Shown here piece after piece: positions 52,971 to 62,794 of a DNA stretch of 64,000 bases; within the stretch, counting starts at the first letter, position 1; the number at the start of each line of letters is the position of its first letter. The notes below the pieces were generated by a model, which saw nothing but the letters and a program-made list of their open reading frames with translations, was not told the DNA's origin and made no database searches. The position numbers and the translations under genes were made by a program. Origin of the DNA: Rhodopirellula sp. P2. GTDB taxonomy: Bacteria > Planctomycetota > Planctomycetia > Pirellulales > Pirellulaceae. The stretch is taken from contig NZ_CP118225.1 of NCBI RefSeq assembly GCF_028768465.1, positions 806,001-870,000 on the forward strand. The letters are read 5' to 3'.

Positions 52971-53516
52971 TCAAGCACCGCTTGCCCGACCCGATCGACC
53001 GACAAAAACGGCTCCGATGACGGCCAACAAACCGGCTCCCGAAAACAGTCCCGCGTTCCGCAGCCAAGCCCATTTGTCGAGCTCCATGACCCGGTACTGA
53101 TACATCGCTGGCAGGTCGACTCCATTGCGATTGATTTCTTCCCATTCGCGAATCATTTGAGCCGAACTGACCTCTTGGTAAGCTTGGTGGAACTCCTCGA
53201 TGTGCGCTTCGGTGGTCATTGGGATCCTGATTGTGGCCCAATTCACGGCACAAAACGCCGCGGCAAGGAACAACCCCGCCGCTAGCAAACCCAGTGCCGT
53301 GAACAGCACTGTCGGCCGGTTGGCACGGCCCTCGGCGGCGCGAGCGTTGGACTTTTCAGCGGTCTCGTCGCCCTCAGCGGTGGGGAGTTGACGCAGTTCA
53401 CCAAGCTTGGGGACGGCGATTTCCTGACCGCAATGCGGGCACGCGATTCGGTCACCCGCTCGAGCGGGACTGACTGCGGCAGGGACTTCACAATGCGGGC
53501 AGGGAAGTAAATACAT
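52971..53516 (-). CDS. Zinc-ribbon membrane protein
   Basis: 181 residues starting MYLLPCPHCEVPAAV with a second pair IACPHCGQEIAVP (about 23-36), the CxxC...CxxC zinc ribbon common in planctomycete proteins. A linker follows, then one helix (LFTALGLLAAGLFLAAAFCAV, about 72-92), an outer or inner loop of about 55 residues, and a second helix (AGLFSGAGLLAVIGAVFVG, about 153-171). Function unknown. It converges with the methyltransferase gene. Confidence 0.7.
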   Translation of the reverse strand: MYLLPCPHCEVPAAVSPARAGDRIACPHCGQEIAVPKLGELRQLPTAEGDETAEKSNARAAEGRANRPTVLFTALGLLAAGLFLAAAFCAVNWATIRIPMTTEAHIEEFHQAYQEVSSAQMIREWEEINRNGVDLPAMYQYRVMELDKWAWLRNAGLFSGAGLLAVIGAVFVGRSGRASGA

Positions 53517-53866
53517 GGCTGAAATCGCGGGTCAAAAGAACAACGCCCGGGTGGACCGAGCCATTCTGGGAACTAGAATCACGGTGTGCTGAGGGTAACA
53601 CACGACCAATCGCTCCCGTCAGGACGTCACTCTCGTTGAACGGCCATTTGAGGGCAAGCTGAACCAGAATTTCATCTGATTTTCTTCTGCTTGCCTGACC
53701 AGTCGATCTCGAGAATCACGTTTGCCTGACCGGACATCCTCTGGATGAGCCGCGATACAACCACAACGAGCTATCGTTCGTCTTCGCTTCCGAATGGGAT
53801 TCGGTTCGCGCAACAAACGGTCCACCGTCCCTTTTCAGCCTCCAGGATGGAATACCGGGTCAATCG

Positions 53867-53909
53867 GAAAATTTTTCCAATTGACAGTTGTTCGGAGGTT
53901 CGCAGGTTA
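53867..53909 (+). promoter_or_regulatory. Candidate promoter with UP-like palindrome
   Basis: GGAAAATTTTTCC lies directly before TTGACA (53881-53886), a perfect -35 box with an A/T-rich upstream element. At 17 bases the -10 would be AGGTTA (53904-53909), which is weak. It is about 440 bases upstream of the sigma-factor start, implying a long leader if real. Confidence 0.4.
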
Positions 53910-54310
53910 ACGGGTGGTAGAGTCACTGTGTGTCGGAATTTTCTTCAATGGATGTCGTCGGTCGATCAGTTGATCTGCACCCGCGTCCCTCGCCCTGGCC
54001 AGATTCCCAACACATGGACTGTTTCGAATTCGTTATTGATTGATTGTTCTTCTCGAATCCCAAGTGCTTCTCGAACTTCTCCTGACCGACTTCACCAGTG
54101 ACCCCATGCCAGGCGGCAGATTACGTCTCGACCTCACATTCGGCGTAATTACACTCCGACGACGCGCTGCTCACACGAGTGTCGCCGCCCCCACGACACG
54201 GACGTTCCAAAACGAACCAAATTGCCCCGAACGCTGATTCGCCACAGCGTTCTTTGTGACGACCCACCAAACCAACCACGGTCGTCGACCATAGAAAAGA
54301 CAGCCACCTA

Positions 54311-54316
54311 AAGGAG
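54311..54316 (+). promoter_or_regulatory. Ribosome-binding site that fixes a TTG start
   Basis: AAGGAG ends eight bases before TTG (54325), optimal spacing; the first ATG (54337) would be 20 bases away. The sigma factor therefore probably starts at TTG. Confidence 0.75.
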
Positions 54317-54324
54317 TATCTACT

Positions 54325-55884
54325 TTGTTTGATCCGATGATGGATGATTTCGACGACGTTTCGGCACAAAGCACCGACGTGGTCACAGGAGGATTCCGCA
54401 AGTTACCGGTCGAAGACAGCGAAGACGACAACGCGGTCAGTGTTGCCGATGCGCCCGAAGGCGAAGTCCAATTGGACAGCCCGGACGAACTGATTGCGCT
54501 CGACGAATCGGAAACTTGGTCGGACGACCCTGTTCGCATGTACCTGACGCAAATGGGTGAAATCCCTTTGCTGACGCGCCGTCAAGAAATCGAGCTGGCC
54601 AAACGCATCGAGGAAACTCGCCGCCGCTTCCGCACGAAGTTGCTCGAGAACCACTACGTGTTGGTCGAAGCCTACAAGACGCTCAAGAAGGTCTATCGCG
54701 GCCAGTTGCCATTCGACCGAACCGTTCAGGTCAGCGTGACCGACCGTTTGGAAAAAGAGCAGATCATTGGTCGTTTGCCTCACAACCTGAAAACCCTGCA
54801 AACGTTGCTCAACCGCAACCGTCACGACTGGAAAGTCGCGATGAGCAAAAGTGCGCCCGCTCGCCGTCGTGCTGAAGCTTGGCGCGCCCTGGCTCGTCGT
54901 CGGCGGCGTGCCGTTCGGTTGGTTGAAGAGCTCGGTCTGCGTACCCAACGCATCGAAACCCGAATCGCCTTGCTGGAGAAATTCTCTCGGCGACTCGACG
55001 AAATTGATGAGTTGGTGCGTCAGCAAAAACGAACCAAACACGGCCGTGAAGTCCGTGAGCAATTGCTGCACGAGCGTCGTCAGATCCTGACCGCTTGTCA
55101 GGAAACGCCCACCTCGCTTCGCAACCGCGTCAAAATGTTGGGAACCGTTTACAGCGATTATCAACAAGCCAAACGGGAACTGAGCGAAGGCAACCTGCGT
55201 TTGGTCGTCTCGATCGCGAAAAAGTATCGCAACCGGGGCCTGTCGTTCTTGGACCTGATCCAAGAGGGCAACGCCGGTTTGATGCGAGCAGTGGACAAGT
55301 TCGAATACCGTCGTGGATTCAAGTTCTGCACCTACGCCACCTGGTGGATTCGCCAAGCGATCACCCGTGCCGTTGCCGACCAAAGCCGCACGATTCGGAT
55401 CCCGGTTCACATGGTCGAAACCATGAGCCGTGTTCGCAACGTGGCTCGCCAGTTGTTGCAAGAACTCGGTCGCGAACCATCGATCGAAGAAACCGCGCGT
55501 CGTGCCGATGTCACGATCGAAGAAGCTCGTCGTGTTTTGACGATGAGCCGTTTCCCAATCTCGTTGGACCGTCCCGTTGGCAACAGCGAAGACAGCCAGT
55601 TCGGCGACCTGCTGCCCGATGGCACCGCAGAGAGCCCCCAGATTGGTGCGACTCAAGAAATGCTTCGTCAACGAATCACCGGCGTGCTGAAGAGCCTCTC
55701 CTACCGTGAACGCGAAATCATCAAACTGCGTTACGGTTTGGGCGACGGTTACAGCTACACGCTGGAAGAAGTCGGGCACATCTTCAAGGTGACCCGCGAA
55801 CGAATTCGTCAAATCGAAGCCAAAGCGGTTCGCAAGCTTCAACAGCCCAGCCGCAGCCAAGACCTCGTTGGCTTCCTGGACTGA
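54325..55884 (+). CDS. rpoD: RNA polymerase primary sigma factor (sigma-70 group)
   Basis: 519 residues from TTG. An acidic N-terminal segment (about 1-70) stands in for region 1.1. Region 1.2 is [19 protein letters not shown] (about 71-89). An expanded basic linker (about 110-285) with [17 protein letters not shown] separates it from region 2: [38 protein letters not shown] and [13 protein letters not shown] (about 288-352), which bind core and melt the -10. Region 3 includes RIPVHMVET. Region 4 contains the helix-turn-helix [21 protein letters not shown] (about 478-498), written here in two parts: [10 protein letters not shown] and [11 protein letters not shown]. It is followed by the TPR-glycosyltransferase gene with a one-base overlap (TGATG). 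A 495-residue antisense frame is a codon-bias shadow. Confidence 0.93.
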   Translation: MFDPMMDDFDDVSAQSTDVVTGGFRKLPVEDSEDDNAVSVADAPEGEVQLDSPDELIALDESETWSDDPVRMYLTQMGEIPLLTRRQEIELAKRIEETRRRFRTKLLENHYVLVEAYKTLKKVYRGQLPFDRTVQVSVTDRLEKEQIIGRLPHNLKTLQTLLNRNRHDWKVAMSKSAPARRRAEAWRALARRRRRAVRLVEELGLRTQRIETRIALLEKFSRRLDEIDELVRQQKRTKHGREVREQLLHERRQILTACQETPTSLRNRVKMLGTVYSDYQQAKRELSEGNLRLVVSIAKKYRNRGLSFLDLIQEGNAGLMRAVDKFEYRRGFKFCTYATWWIRQAITRAVADQSRTIRIPVHMVETMSRVRNVARQLLQELGREPSIEETARRADVTIEEARRVLTMSRFPISLDRPVGNSEDSQFGDLLPDGTAESPQIGATQEMLRQRITGVLKSLSYREREIIKLRYGLGDGYSYTLEEVGHIFKVTRERIRQIEAKAVRKLQQPSRSQDLVGFLD

Positions 55885-57344
55885 TGCCAACCTTGGCCGA
55901 GATCTTGCAGCAAAGCTGGCAAGTTCATCAATCGGGTAACGTGGACGCCGCGATGCAAATGTATCGCGGCGTTTTGCGTCAAGTGCCCCAATCTGCCGAT
56001 GCCTGGGTCTACCTGGGCATCGCTCAGTTTGACAAACGAGACTTCACCGGTGCGGTGGACTCGTACCAAAAAGCCATCGGCTTGCGTGCCAATTTCCCGA
56101 TCGCTTGGAACAACCTCGGCAACGCCTTCCGAATGCTCGGTGAGGTCGACCGGGCCGAAGCAAGCTTTGCCAACGCACTGCAGCAGCAACCCGGCTATCT
56201 TTCCGCGATCAAGAATCGTGGCACGCTGTGGATCTGGAACGGCGAAATTGAACGGGGCCTGAAGTGGTACGAAGAAGGCCTCGCCATCCAGCCCGACAAC
56301 GCGGAACTGCATCGCAACCTGGGTGTGATCTCACTGTTGCTGGGTGACTACGACCGAGGCTGGAACGAATACCGTTGGCGTTGGCGAATGCCCGGTGTTG
56401 GCCGCCCCGCGATCACGGATCACTTGCGGTCCGCTGGCGGACATGTGCCCGTTTGGTCCGGCCAACCGCTGGACGGCAAAACCGTTTTGATCTATCCCGA
56501 ACAAGGACTCGGCGATGCGATTCATTTCCTGCGGGTCGCTGGAGCACTTGCTCAGGGTGGCGCTCGGGTGATGGTCGTCTGCCCACCGAAACTGATTCCC
56601 CTGTTCTCATCCGCCATCGGCAGCACCGGACTTGGAATCGAATGCCTGATTCCAGACGTCGATGCCCAATCCGCCTTGATGAGCCTGCCTGCCGGGACAA
56701 CGGTCGATTTCCAAGGGTCATTCCTCGAAGTGCTGGACGGTTTGTACCAACGCGATGGCAAACTGCACGACGGCTGCGATTTGTTTGAGAAAACAGAGTC
56801 AGGGCAGTACGCGGGCTACTTGGATGTTCCCGAATCAACCGTTCACTACTGGGGAAATTTCCTACAGCCATGGAGACAATCCGGCCAGAAACTGATTGGG
56901 CTCAATTGGCAGGGCAACCCAGAACACCACGCCGATGTCTATCGCAGCGTTCCTTTGGAAACGTTCCGGCCGTTGATCGAGACGCCCGGGCTGAAATCCA
57001 TCAGCTTGCAATTTGGCCACGGATCGGAGCAACTTGACCAAAGCGATTTGGGAGATTTGGTTCACCGCTTGCCTGACAAGCTGGATCAATCCGGTGGACA
57101 ATTTGTGGACACCGCCGCGGTGCTTCGCAATTTGGATGCCTTGGTCACCACCGACACGGCCATTGCCCACTTGGCGGGATCGCTTGGTGTACGCACGATA
57201 TTGCTGCTGGGCAAAGTTCCCGATTGGCGTTGGCTCCGATCGGGGGAGACGACTCGTTGGTACCCCAGTGTCGAAATCGTTCGCCAGACCGAGCTCGGGG
57301 ATTGGAAACCGTGTGTCGAAGCGGTCCTATCCAAACTCGCATGA
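55884..57344 (+). CDS. TPR protein with glycosyltransferase-9-like domain
   Basis: 486 residues, cytoplasmic. The first about 165 residues are four to five tetratricopeptide repeats (for example ADAWVYLGIAQFDKRDF and PIAWNNLGNAFRMLGEVDRA). From about 195 it follows the heptosyltransferase-like fold: VLIYPEQGLGDAIHFLRVA (about 207-225), then GLNWQGNPEHHADVYRSVPL (about 343-362) and the nucleotide-site segment LVTTDTAIAHLAGSLGV (about 425-441). Likely transfers sugar to a glycan or protein; donor and acceptor unknown. Its start overlaps the sigma-factor stop by one base and its stop overlaps the uppS start by four bases. Confidence 0.8.
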   Translation: MPTLAEILQQSWQVHQSGNVDAAMQMYRGVLRQVPQSADAWVYLGIAQFDKRDFTGAVDSYQKAIGLRANFPIAWNNLGNAFRMLGEVDRAEASFANALQQQPGYLSAIKNRGTLWIWNGEIERGLKWYEEGLAIQPDNAELHRNLGVISLLLGDYDRGWNEYRWRWRMPGVGRPAITDHLRSAGGHVPVWSGQPLDGKTVLIYPEQGLGDAIHFLRVAGALAQGGARVMVVCPPKLIPLFSSAIGSTGLGIECLIPDVDAQSALMSLPAGTTVDFQGSFLEVLDGLYQRDGKLHDGCDLFEKTESGQYAGYLDVPESTVHYWGNFLQPWRQSGQKLIGLNWQGNPEHHADVYRSVPLETFRPLIETPGLKSISLQFGHGSEQLDQSDLGDLVHRLPDKLDQSGGQFVDTAAVLRNLDALVTTDTAIAHLAGSLGVRTILLLGKVPDWRWLRSGETTRWYPSVEIVRQTELGDWKPCVEAVLSKLA

Positions 57345-58075
57345 CTTCTGTTCCACTTCTCAGCATGAATCTTCCACGTCACGTCGCGATCATCATGGAC
57401 GGCAACGGCCGCTGGGCGCAGGCACGCGATTTACCTCGCATTGAAGGGCACCGGCGCGGCGTGACGACGGTGCGGATGGTCACCGAAATGGCCAGTGAAC
57501 TCAAACTCGACGCGTTGACGCTGTATTGCCTGTCGAGCGAAAACTGGAAACGCCCGCAGGCCGAACTCGACTTTCTGATGCACCTGCTTCAGCAGTATCT
57601 CGTCGAGGAGCGGCGAACCATCCGCGATCAAAACATGCGTTTGCGATTCATCGGACGGCGCGATCGCCTCAGCGAAGAGGTCCTCAAAGAAATCGCCAAG
57701 ACGCAGGCGGTGAGCGAGAACAACACCGGCACCGAACTGGTGTTGGCGGTCGACTACGGCGGTCGCGACGAGCTGACACGAATGGCTCGGAAGGTTGCTC
57801 AGCAGGTCCAAAACGGCGAGCGGTCCATCGCTGAGATCACTGAATCGTTGGTGGACGAAACACTGGACACAGCGGGACTGCCGGATGTCGATTTGATGAT
57901 CCGCACTGGCGGAGACATTCGCATCAGCAACTACTTGCTGTGGCAAATCAGCTACGCCGAACTGTACTTCACACCCAAATGCTGGCCGGAATTTGAACGA
58001 GACGACTTCCAGGCAGCTTTGGATGAATTTGCCGGCCGACAACGTCGCTTTGGCGGGTTAAACGTGGGGGCCTGA
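57341..58075 (+). CDS. uppS: Isoprenyl (undecaprenyl) diphosphate synthase
   Basis: 244 residues from the ATG at 57341 overlapping the previous stop; the Met eight codons later (57365, MNLPRHVAI) is the family-typical start. Signatures: HVAIIMDGNGRWAQAR with the catalytic Asp, HRRGVTTVRMVTEMASEL, LTLYCLSSENWKRP, LAVDYGGRDEL and the C-terminal block DLMIRTGGDIRISNYLLWQI followed by AELYF. It condenses farnesyl diphosphate with isopentenyl units to build the lipid carrier for wall and envelope glycans. Coupled to the TPR-glycosyltransferase, with which it could share a glycan pathway. Confidence 0.93.
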   Translation: MTSVPLLSMNLPRHVAIIMDGNGRWAQARDLPRIEGHRRGVTTVRMVTEMASELKLDALTLYCLSSENWKRPQAELDFLMHLLQQYLVEERRTIRDQNMRLRFIGRRDRLSEEVLKEIAKTQAVSENNTGTELVLAVDYGGRDELTRMARKVAQQVQNGERSIAEITESLVDETLDTAGLPDVDLMIRTGGDIRISNYLLWQISYAELYFTPKCWPEFERDDFQAALDEFAGRQRRFGGLNVGA

Positions 58076-58155
58076 TCGACTTCGCGACCCAATCTCCTGC
58101 ATCGTGGGTATGATAGAGAAGGTGCTGATTTCATTCCGTTTTCTTTCGTTGCCCC

Positions 58156-59817
58156 ATGCCTCGCAGTCGTCTCGGTCCGCTCGCCATTGAATCCCCGCTG
58201 GGTCCGGACCCGTCGGCGAGGGACGCGCGTGTGTGGCGTGCCGTGCATATCAAAATGCGGAAGGCGGTTGCCGTTCGCGTGTTCCAAATGCCCTTTGGCG
58301 GAACCTTGGAATCCCGGCAAGCCTTCGCGGAAGAATGGGATCGCCTGAAACGGCTCGATCATCCCGCAATCGTCAAATGCTACGGCGGTGGTTTTGAAGA
58401 ATCGGAAGCCTACCTGGCTCACGAATTGGTCGAAGGACCCACTCTGGCGGAAGAGCTCCAGCGCCGCGGACGATTGCCATGGGAATCGGTTTTGGAATTG
58501 GCAGAACCTCTGATCGATGCGTTGATGTACCTGCACGACCGCGACATCGTGCATGGAAGGATCACGCCCGACAAGATCATCATTGCTGGATTGAGTCCCG
58601 TGCTGATCGACGTCCGTGACGTTGACGGAACGCCTCCGTTCCGCAACGGCCCTTACCACATTTCACGACCGCCTTCGATCGACCAGATGATGCGGTCGGC
58701 CCCCGAAGCCCCCACCCAGAACGATCCGGTGACGGCTCGCACCGACCTCTATCTGTTTGGTGCGTTGCTGTACGAAGCGCTCACGGGCGCGCCGCCAATC
58801 ACCGGTTCGACGGTTCAAGAAGTCACCAGCAACCTGAAGTATCAATCGCCCACTTCGGTGGCGTCCACGGTGATGGAATGTCCGGTGTGGATGGATCGTT
58901 TGGTGATGCAGTTGCTCCACAAAGATCCTGGTCAGCGTCCCGTGTCCGCAGCAGCGGTCAAGTTGCAGTTGGCCGAGGTTCGCAAACGTGCGATGTCTCG
59001 CAGTGGTGTCGCCGAACATGCCTCCAGTGGATTCAGTCCGTTGTCGGTCACGGACGATGCGGATCGCCAAGAAGCACGCAAACTGCTGGGCAGGAAAGAG
59101 ATCACCGCGGACATCGATGCCATTCCAGATGCAACTCCTTGGCATGATCAAGCATTGGTGCTGCTACCGATCTTGGCCTTGTTGGTTGGCATGCTGGTCT
59201 GGGTCGCTTGGCCGTTGAACGAATCCAAAATGCGAAACGAGGCGGAGGAGTTGCTGGCCGAAGACACTCGATCCTCGATGTCTCAAGCTCGCATCAGCTA
59301 CCTCGAACCCATGCTGGCTCAATTCCCGGATGGCGAACACGCCGAATGGGCTTCTGAGCAAATTGACCGCGTCCGAATGATCGAAGCTGAACATGCCCTG
59401 ACTGTTAAAATGAATCGAAACCTGCCGCTCCAGAATGAAGCGGAGCGTCTCGTTGCCGAGGCCATGCGGTATCAAACATTTGGCGACAATGCGACCGCCG
59501 TCGACAAGTATCAATCGATGATCACGGTGCTCGGTGACGAAGAACAGTACAAGCCTCTGGTCAACCTTGCTCGCAGTCGAATCGCTCGCATCTCGCAGTC
59601 CGACACCGACCAAACCGAAGCCGCGCGGATCATCACGGACCGTCTGAAAGAAGCCGATCGAATGTTCGTGGAAGGACGGACCATTGCGGCCCGAAAAATT
59701 TGGTACAGCATTGAGGAACTGTATGGTTCCAATGCGGCGGTCGAACCACTCGTTGCCACGGCACAAAGTCGACTGGCTGAAACGTCTGCCGGTGCCGCCG
59801 TCGACCAACTCCCTTAG
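58156..59817 (+). CDS. Membrane pseudokinase with C-terminal helical repeat domain
   Basis: 553 residues. The N-terminal about 275 residues have the protein-kinase fold (AEEWDRLKRLDHPAIVKCYG, AYLAHELVEGPTLAEEL, LYLFGALLYEALTGAPPI, LLHKDPGQRP) but the catalytic parts are gone. There is no glycine loop; the beta-3 Lys is Arg (AVAVRVFQ); the HRDxKPxN loop reads HGRITPDK; DFG reads DVR. It should not phosphorylate. One helix (ALVLLPILALLVGMLVWVAW, about 334-353) anchors it, and the outer part (about 360-553) is helical, probably TPR-like. It starts 80 bases after uppS, probably as a separate unit. Most likely a sensor or scaffold. Confidence 0.8.
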   Translation: MPRSRLGPLAIESPLGPDPSARDARVWRAVHIKMRKAVAVRVFQMPFGGTLESRQAFAEEWDRLKRLDHPAIVKCYGGGFEESEAYLAHELVEGPTLAEELQRRGRLPWESVLELAEPLIDALMYLHDRDIVHGRITPDKIIIAGLSPVLIDVRDVDGTPPFRNGPYHISRPPSIDQMMRSAPEAPTQNDPVTARTDLYLFGALLYEALTGAPPITGSTVQEVTSNLKYQSPTSVASTVMECPVWMDRLVMQLLHKDPGQRPVSAAAVKLQLAEVRKRAMSRSGVAEHASSGFSPLSVTDDADRQEARKLLGRKEITADIDAIPDATPWHDQALVLLPILALLVGMLVWVAWPLNESKMRNEAEELLAEDTRSSMSQARISYLEPMLAQFPDGEHAEWASEQIDRVRMIEAEHALTVKMNRNLPLQNEAERLVAEAMRYQTFGDNATAVDKYQSMITVLGDEEQYKPLVNLARSRIARISQSDTDQTEAARIITDRLKEADRMFVEGRTIAARKIWYSIEELYGSNAAVEPLVATAQSRLAETSAGAAVDQLP

Positions 59818-59830
59818 CGAGATCGTCTGG

Positions 59831-60205
59831 ATGACTTCCGCCAAAGCGAACCTGGAACTCCCATCTGCCAATCGAGATGTTGAGCTACCTGCGCAGGATC
59901 CCCACCGCGTCTCAGGCGATGCTCACCGTTCGATCGTGATTCAACCGGGCAGGGTTGCCCCGGCTTACTTGAGCGAATCCCGCGGCGACGATGCGGCGCA
60001 GTGGTCCAACCGCCCCGTGGCGACACTGGCGGTGCTGTTCTTTGTGACCGGAGCCTTTGGGATACCGCTTTTGTGGCGGAACCCCCAGTTCTCAACCTGG
60101 CAACGATTCCTTTGGTCCATTGTGGTGCTCGTTTACACGATCGCACTCTTCGCCGGAGTCGGCATGCTGGTGCTTCACACGCTCGCCCCCGCTCGAGGCA
60201 ACTGA
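59831..60205 (+). CDS. Small two-helix membrane protein
   Basis: 124 residues from the ATG at 59831, 13 bases after the pseudokinase stop; a longer frame begins inside that gene. The first 60 residues are hydrophilic, then two helices: VATLAVLFFVTGAFGIPLLW (about 63-82) and FLWSIVVLVYTIALFAGVGM (about 93-112). No family recognised. It sits between a pseudokinase and a hybrid histidine kinase with gaps of 13 and 3 bases, so it is probably part of the same transcript and may assist the membrane signalling proteins (inference). Confidence 0.65.
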   Translation: MTSAKANLELPSANRDVELPAQDPHRVSGDAHRSIVIQPGRVAPAYLSESRGDDAAQWSNRPVATLAVLFFVTGAFGIPLLWRNPQFSTWQRFLWSIVVLVYTIALFAGVGMLVLHTLAPARGN

Positions 60206-60208
60206 CCG

Positions 60209-62794
60209 ATGTGGCAAGCGTGGTACGAGTTTCGAATCGACTACGCTTTGTTCAGCATCGCGTTCTTGGTCGGCCATGCCTTCGTTCTGTCGCGCGTTCG
60301 CCGCGCCATGCCTCCCGCCTCGTCCACGCATCCGGATTCAGCCACTTCCTCCGCAGCCATCGGGTCGAGTCGACGGGCGAGGTTGTCGTTCTGCATTCTT
60401 TTGCTGTTGTTGACCGGCGGGTTCCTCGCCGTCGAAACCGCCGACCGTCTTGAGCGATCTCGATTGCGTCAACAAGTCTTTGGCATCGCCCCCACTTACG
60501 CCGCCGAATTGCAACAGCTCGGCCACGCGGGAATCAACGAGGAAACCTCGCCGGACGATCCTGTTTATCTTCGCATGATCAACGCCCAAAAGCGTTGGCT
60601 GTCGGTCAATCCACAAGTCACCGACATCTACACGATGCGGCGTCTCAGTGAATCGGAACTGGCCACGCGCCTGCTGCCCGAACGAGACCGTCACACCGGA
60701 CATCCCTTCCAAATCATCGTCGACTCTGAAACCGACTACAACGGCGATGGGAAGATCGAAGGCGTTCGAGAAGAACAGACTGAAATTGGTGAGATCTTTA
60801 CCGACAGCAGCGTTGAGCAGATCGAAAGAGCCTTTCGTGGCGACACAACCTTTGCCGATCAACCCAGCCACGATCGCTGGGGAGAATGGGTTTCCGCTTA
60901 CGCACCTCTGTTTGATTCGCAGGGCAACGTCGAAGCCCTGGTCGGAGTCGACTTCCCTGCCAAACACTACATCCACTCGATCATTCTCACCCGTCTTGGC
61001 GTGATCGGAATGATCGCCGCCCTCATCACGTTGTTCCTGGGCGCGGTGACCAGCATTGGGATGCTCAAAGCCGGCATTGCCGCCCAACAACGCAGTCACG
61101 CGTTGCTACAGGACCAACGTGACCTGGCAACACAAGCAGCCTCACAGGCGCGACAAGCCGCCGTCACCAAGAATCAATTCTTGGCCAACATGAGCCATGA
61201 AATCCGAACGCCGATGCACGGCATCTTGGGCACCACCGAGTTGATGACCCGCTGTTCACTCAACGAGGAACAACGCCACTACATGCACATGATCCAAACG
61301 TCGGCAAAAGGCCTGCTGACGGTGCTGAACGACATCCTTGACTTCTCAAAGGTTGATTCCGGTCTGATGACTCTGGAATCGGTGCCCTTTGAATTGAAGG
61401 ATCTTCTCAGCCAAACCATGCACGCGGTGGCGAATCTGAAGAACGAGAACGTTCAACTCCAATTTCAACCACCTGTGGACGTCCCCGAAATCATCATCGG
61501 TGATCCCACCCGACTCCGTCAGGTTTTGATCAATTTGGTCGGCAACGCCTTGAAGTTCACCGAACAAGGACGGGTCACGGTCCTCATCGAAAAGGAGTCC
61601 CAAGACGCCACAACCTTGGACACTTCGGAAGCCCAAAGTTCACGCATTGTGTTCACTATCACCGACACCGGCATCGGGATGACGGAACAACAACGAGCCA
61701 ACATCTTTGAAGCGTTCACCCAAGGTGACTCTTCCACCACGCGACGCTTCGGGGGAACCGGATTGGGATTGTCGATCAGTTCTCAATTGGTCGAATTGAT
61801 GGGTGGGCAGCTTCAAGTCAGCAGCGTTCTGGACGAAGGCAGCAGCTTTCGTTTTGACATTCCGTTGCGGACACCCATCGGCTCGACACAACACCAGATT
61901 GCGAAACCCCAACCTCCCACGGCACCAGCGAACTCATTCGGACACTGCGACCAAACACGCGAACTGTTGCTGGTCGAGGACGGTGCCATCAACCGCACCG
62001 TTGCGGAAACGATGCTGCGTGCACGTGGTCACCGAGTCACTTCGGTTTCCAATGCGAAAGATGCGTTGAAACAACTCCGATCGCATGCGTTTGATCTGGT
62101 GCTGATGGACGTGCAAATGCCCGAAATCGATGGCCTGACAGCCACCCAAATCATCCGAAACGACCTGCCATCGCCAGCCCGCGACATTCCCGTCATTGCG
62201 CTGACGGCCCACGCCATGCGAGAAGATCGCCAACGCTGCTTGGATGCGGGTATGAATGAATGCCTGACCAAACCCTACCCGCCAGAGCTGTTGTTTGACA
62301 CGATCGAATCATTTGCAATCTGTCGCGAAGATGACCAAGATGATCTGCTTTTGCCCCCCACCACGAACAGCAAGACTTCCTCGCCAAGCTCCCATGCGGA
62401 TCGAGTCCTGCCACTGAATCACGAGGTGATTCTTCAGAATGTCGGTGGAGATCTTCAGGTGCTTGCAATGTTGGCCCAAACGATCTCCGCGGAATTGCCA
62501 TCCCAAATCGACCAACTGCATCAAGCAATCCACGCCGGTGACTCGACGCAAGTTGCTCTGGCAGCACACACACTGAAGGGAACCGCGGCGGCCATCGGAG
62601 CCACTCAGGCACAAGAAATCGCGGCCAGCATCGAAACCTTTTCTTTGGAGGAGACGTCTCAAGAAGAGAGTTTGCAATTTCTCGATAATCGGATGAATGC
62701 ACTCGTCAGTGCATTCGAATTGGCCCAAACTGAACTGAAGAGTTTTTTGCTTTCTTCATCCGGATCCGACCACCCCGGAAACGAAACACCATGA
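60209..62794 (+). CDS. Hybrid histidine kinase with receiver and Hpt domains
   Basis: 861 residues. A short N-terminal helix, then a helix at about 58-74 ([17 protein letters not shown]), a periplasmic sensor (about 75-265, Cache-like, with [18 protein letters not shown] and [20 protein letters not shown]) and a helix at about 265-290. Dimerisation and phosphorylation domain: [19 protein letters not shown] (about 325-343, His phosphosite). ATPase domain: [21 protein letters not shown] and [11 protein letters not shown]. Receiver: [14 protein letters not shown] (about 630-643, phospho-Asp). Hpt: [15 protein letters not shown] (about 790-804, phospho-His). The complete relay up to Hpt suits a separate response regulator, and the next gene (4-base overlap) has one. 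Confidence 0.92.
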   Translation: MWQAWYEFRIDYALFSIAFLVGHAFVLSRVRRAMPPASSTHPDSATSSAAIGSSRRARLSFCILLLLLTGGFLAVETADRLERSRLRQQVFGIAPTYAAELQQLGHAGINEETSPDDPVYLRMINAQKRWLSVNPQVTDIYTMRRLSESELATRLLPERDRHTGHPFQIIVDSETDYNGDGKIEGVREEQTEIGEIFTDSSVEQIERAFRGDTTFADQPSHDRWGEWVSAYAPLFDSQGNVEALVGVDFPAKHYIHSIILTRLGVIGMIAALITLFLGAVTSIGMLKAGIAAQQRSHALLQDQRDLATQAASQARQAAVTKNQFLANMSHEIRTPMHGILGTTELMTRCSLNEEQRHYMHMIQTSAKGLLTVLNDILDFSKVDSGLMTLESVPFELKDLLSQTMHAVANLKNENVQLQFQPPVDVPEIIIGDPTRLRQVLINLVGNALKFTEQGRVTVLIEKESQDATTLDTSEAQSSRIVFTITDTGIGMTEQQRANIFEAFTQGDSSTTRRFGGTGLGLSISSQLVELMGGQLQVSSVLDEGSSFRFDIPLRTPIGSTQHQIAKPQPPTAPANSFGHCDQTRELLLVEDGAINRTVAETMLRARGHRVTSVSNAKDALKQLRSHAFDLVLMDVQMPEIDGLTATQIIRNDLPSPARDIPVIALTAHAMREDRQRCLDAGMNECLTKPYPPELLFDTIESFAICREDDQDDLLLPPTTNSKTSSPSSHADRVLPLNHEVILQNVGGDLQVLAMLAQTISAELPSQIDQLHQAIHAGDSTQVALAAHTLKGTAAAIGATQAQEIAASIETFSLEETSQEESLQFLDNRMNALVSAFELAQTELKSFLLSSSGSDHPGNETP

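Larger units (their letters stand above)
53517..54324. other. Long leader upstream of the sigma-factor gene
   Basis: About 800 bases without a convincing gene on either strand. Short frames show no coding character. The region presumably holds the promoters of the sigma-factor gene. The best candidate is at 53881-53909; a minor hairpin GTGTGCTGAGGGTAACACAC lies near 53584-53603. No tRNA, riboswitch or known RNA was recognised. Confidence 0.55.

Noticed and set aside
53517-54324. Possible tRNA, riboswitch or small gene in the sigma-factor leader
   Set aside because: No cloverleaf, known riboswitch core or credible coding frame could be found by reading.
54403-55890. 495-residue minus-strand open frame
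   Set aside because: It mirrors the sigma-factor gene and lacks a ribosome-binding site or family; codon bias on the sense strand keeps the antisense frame open.
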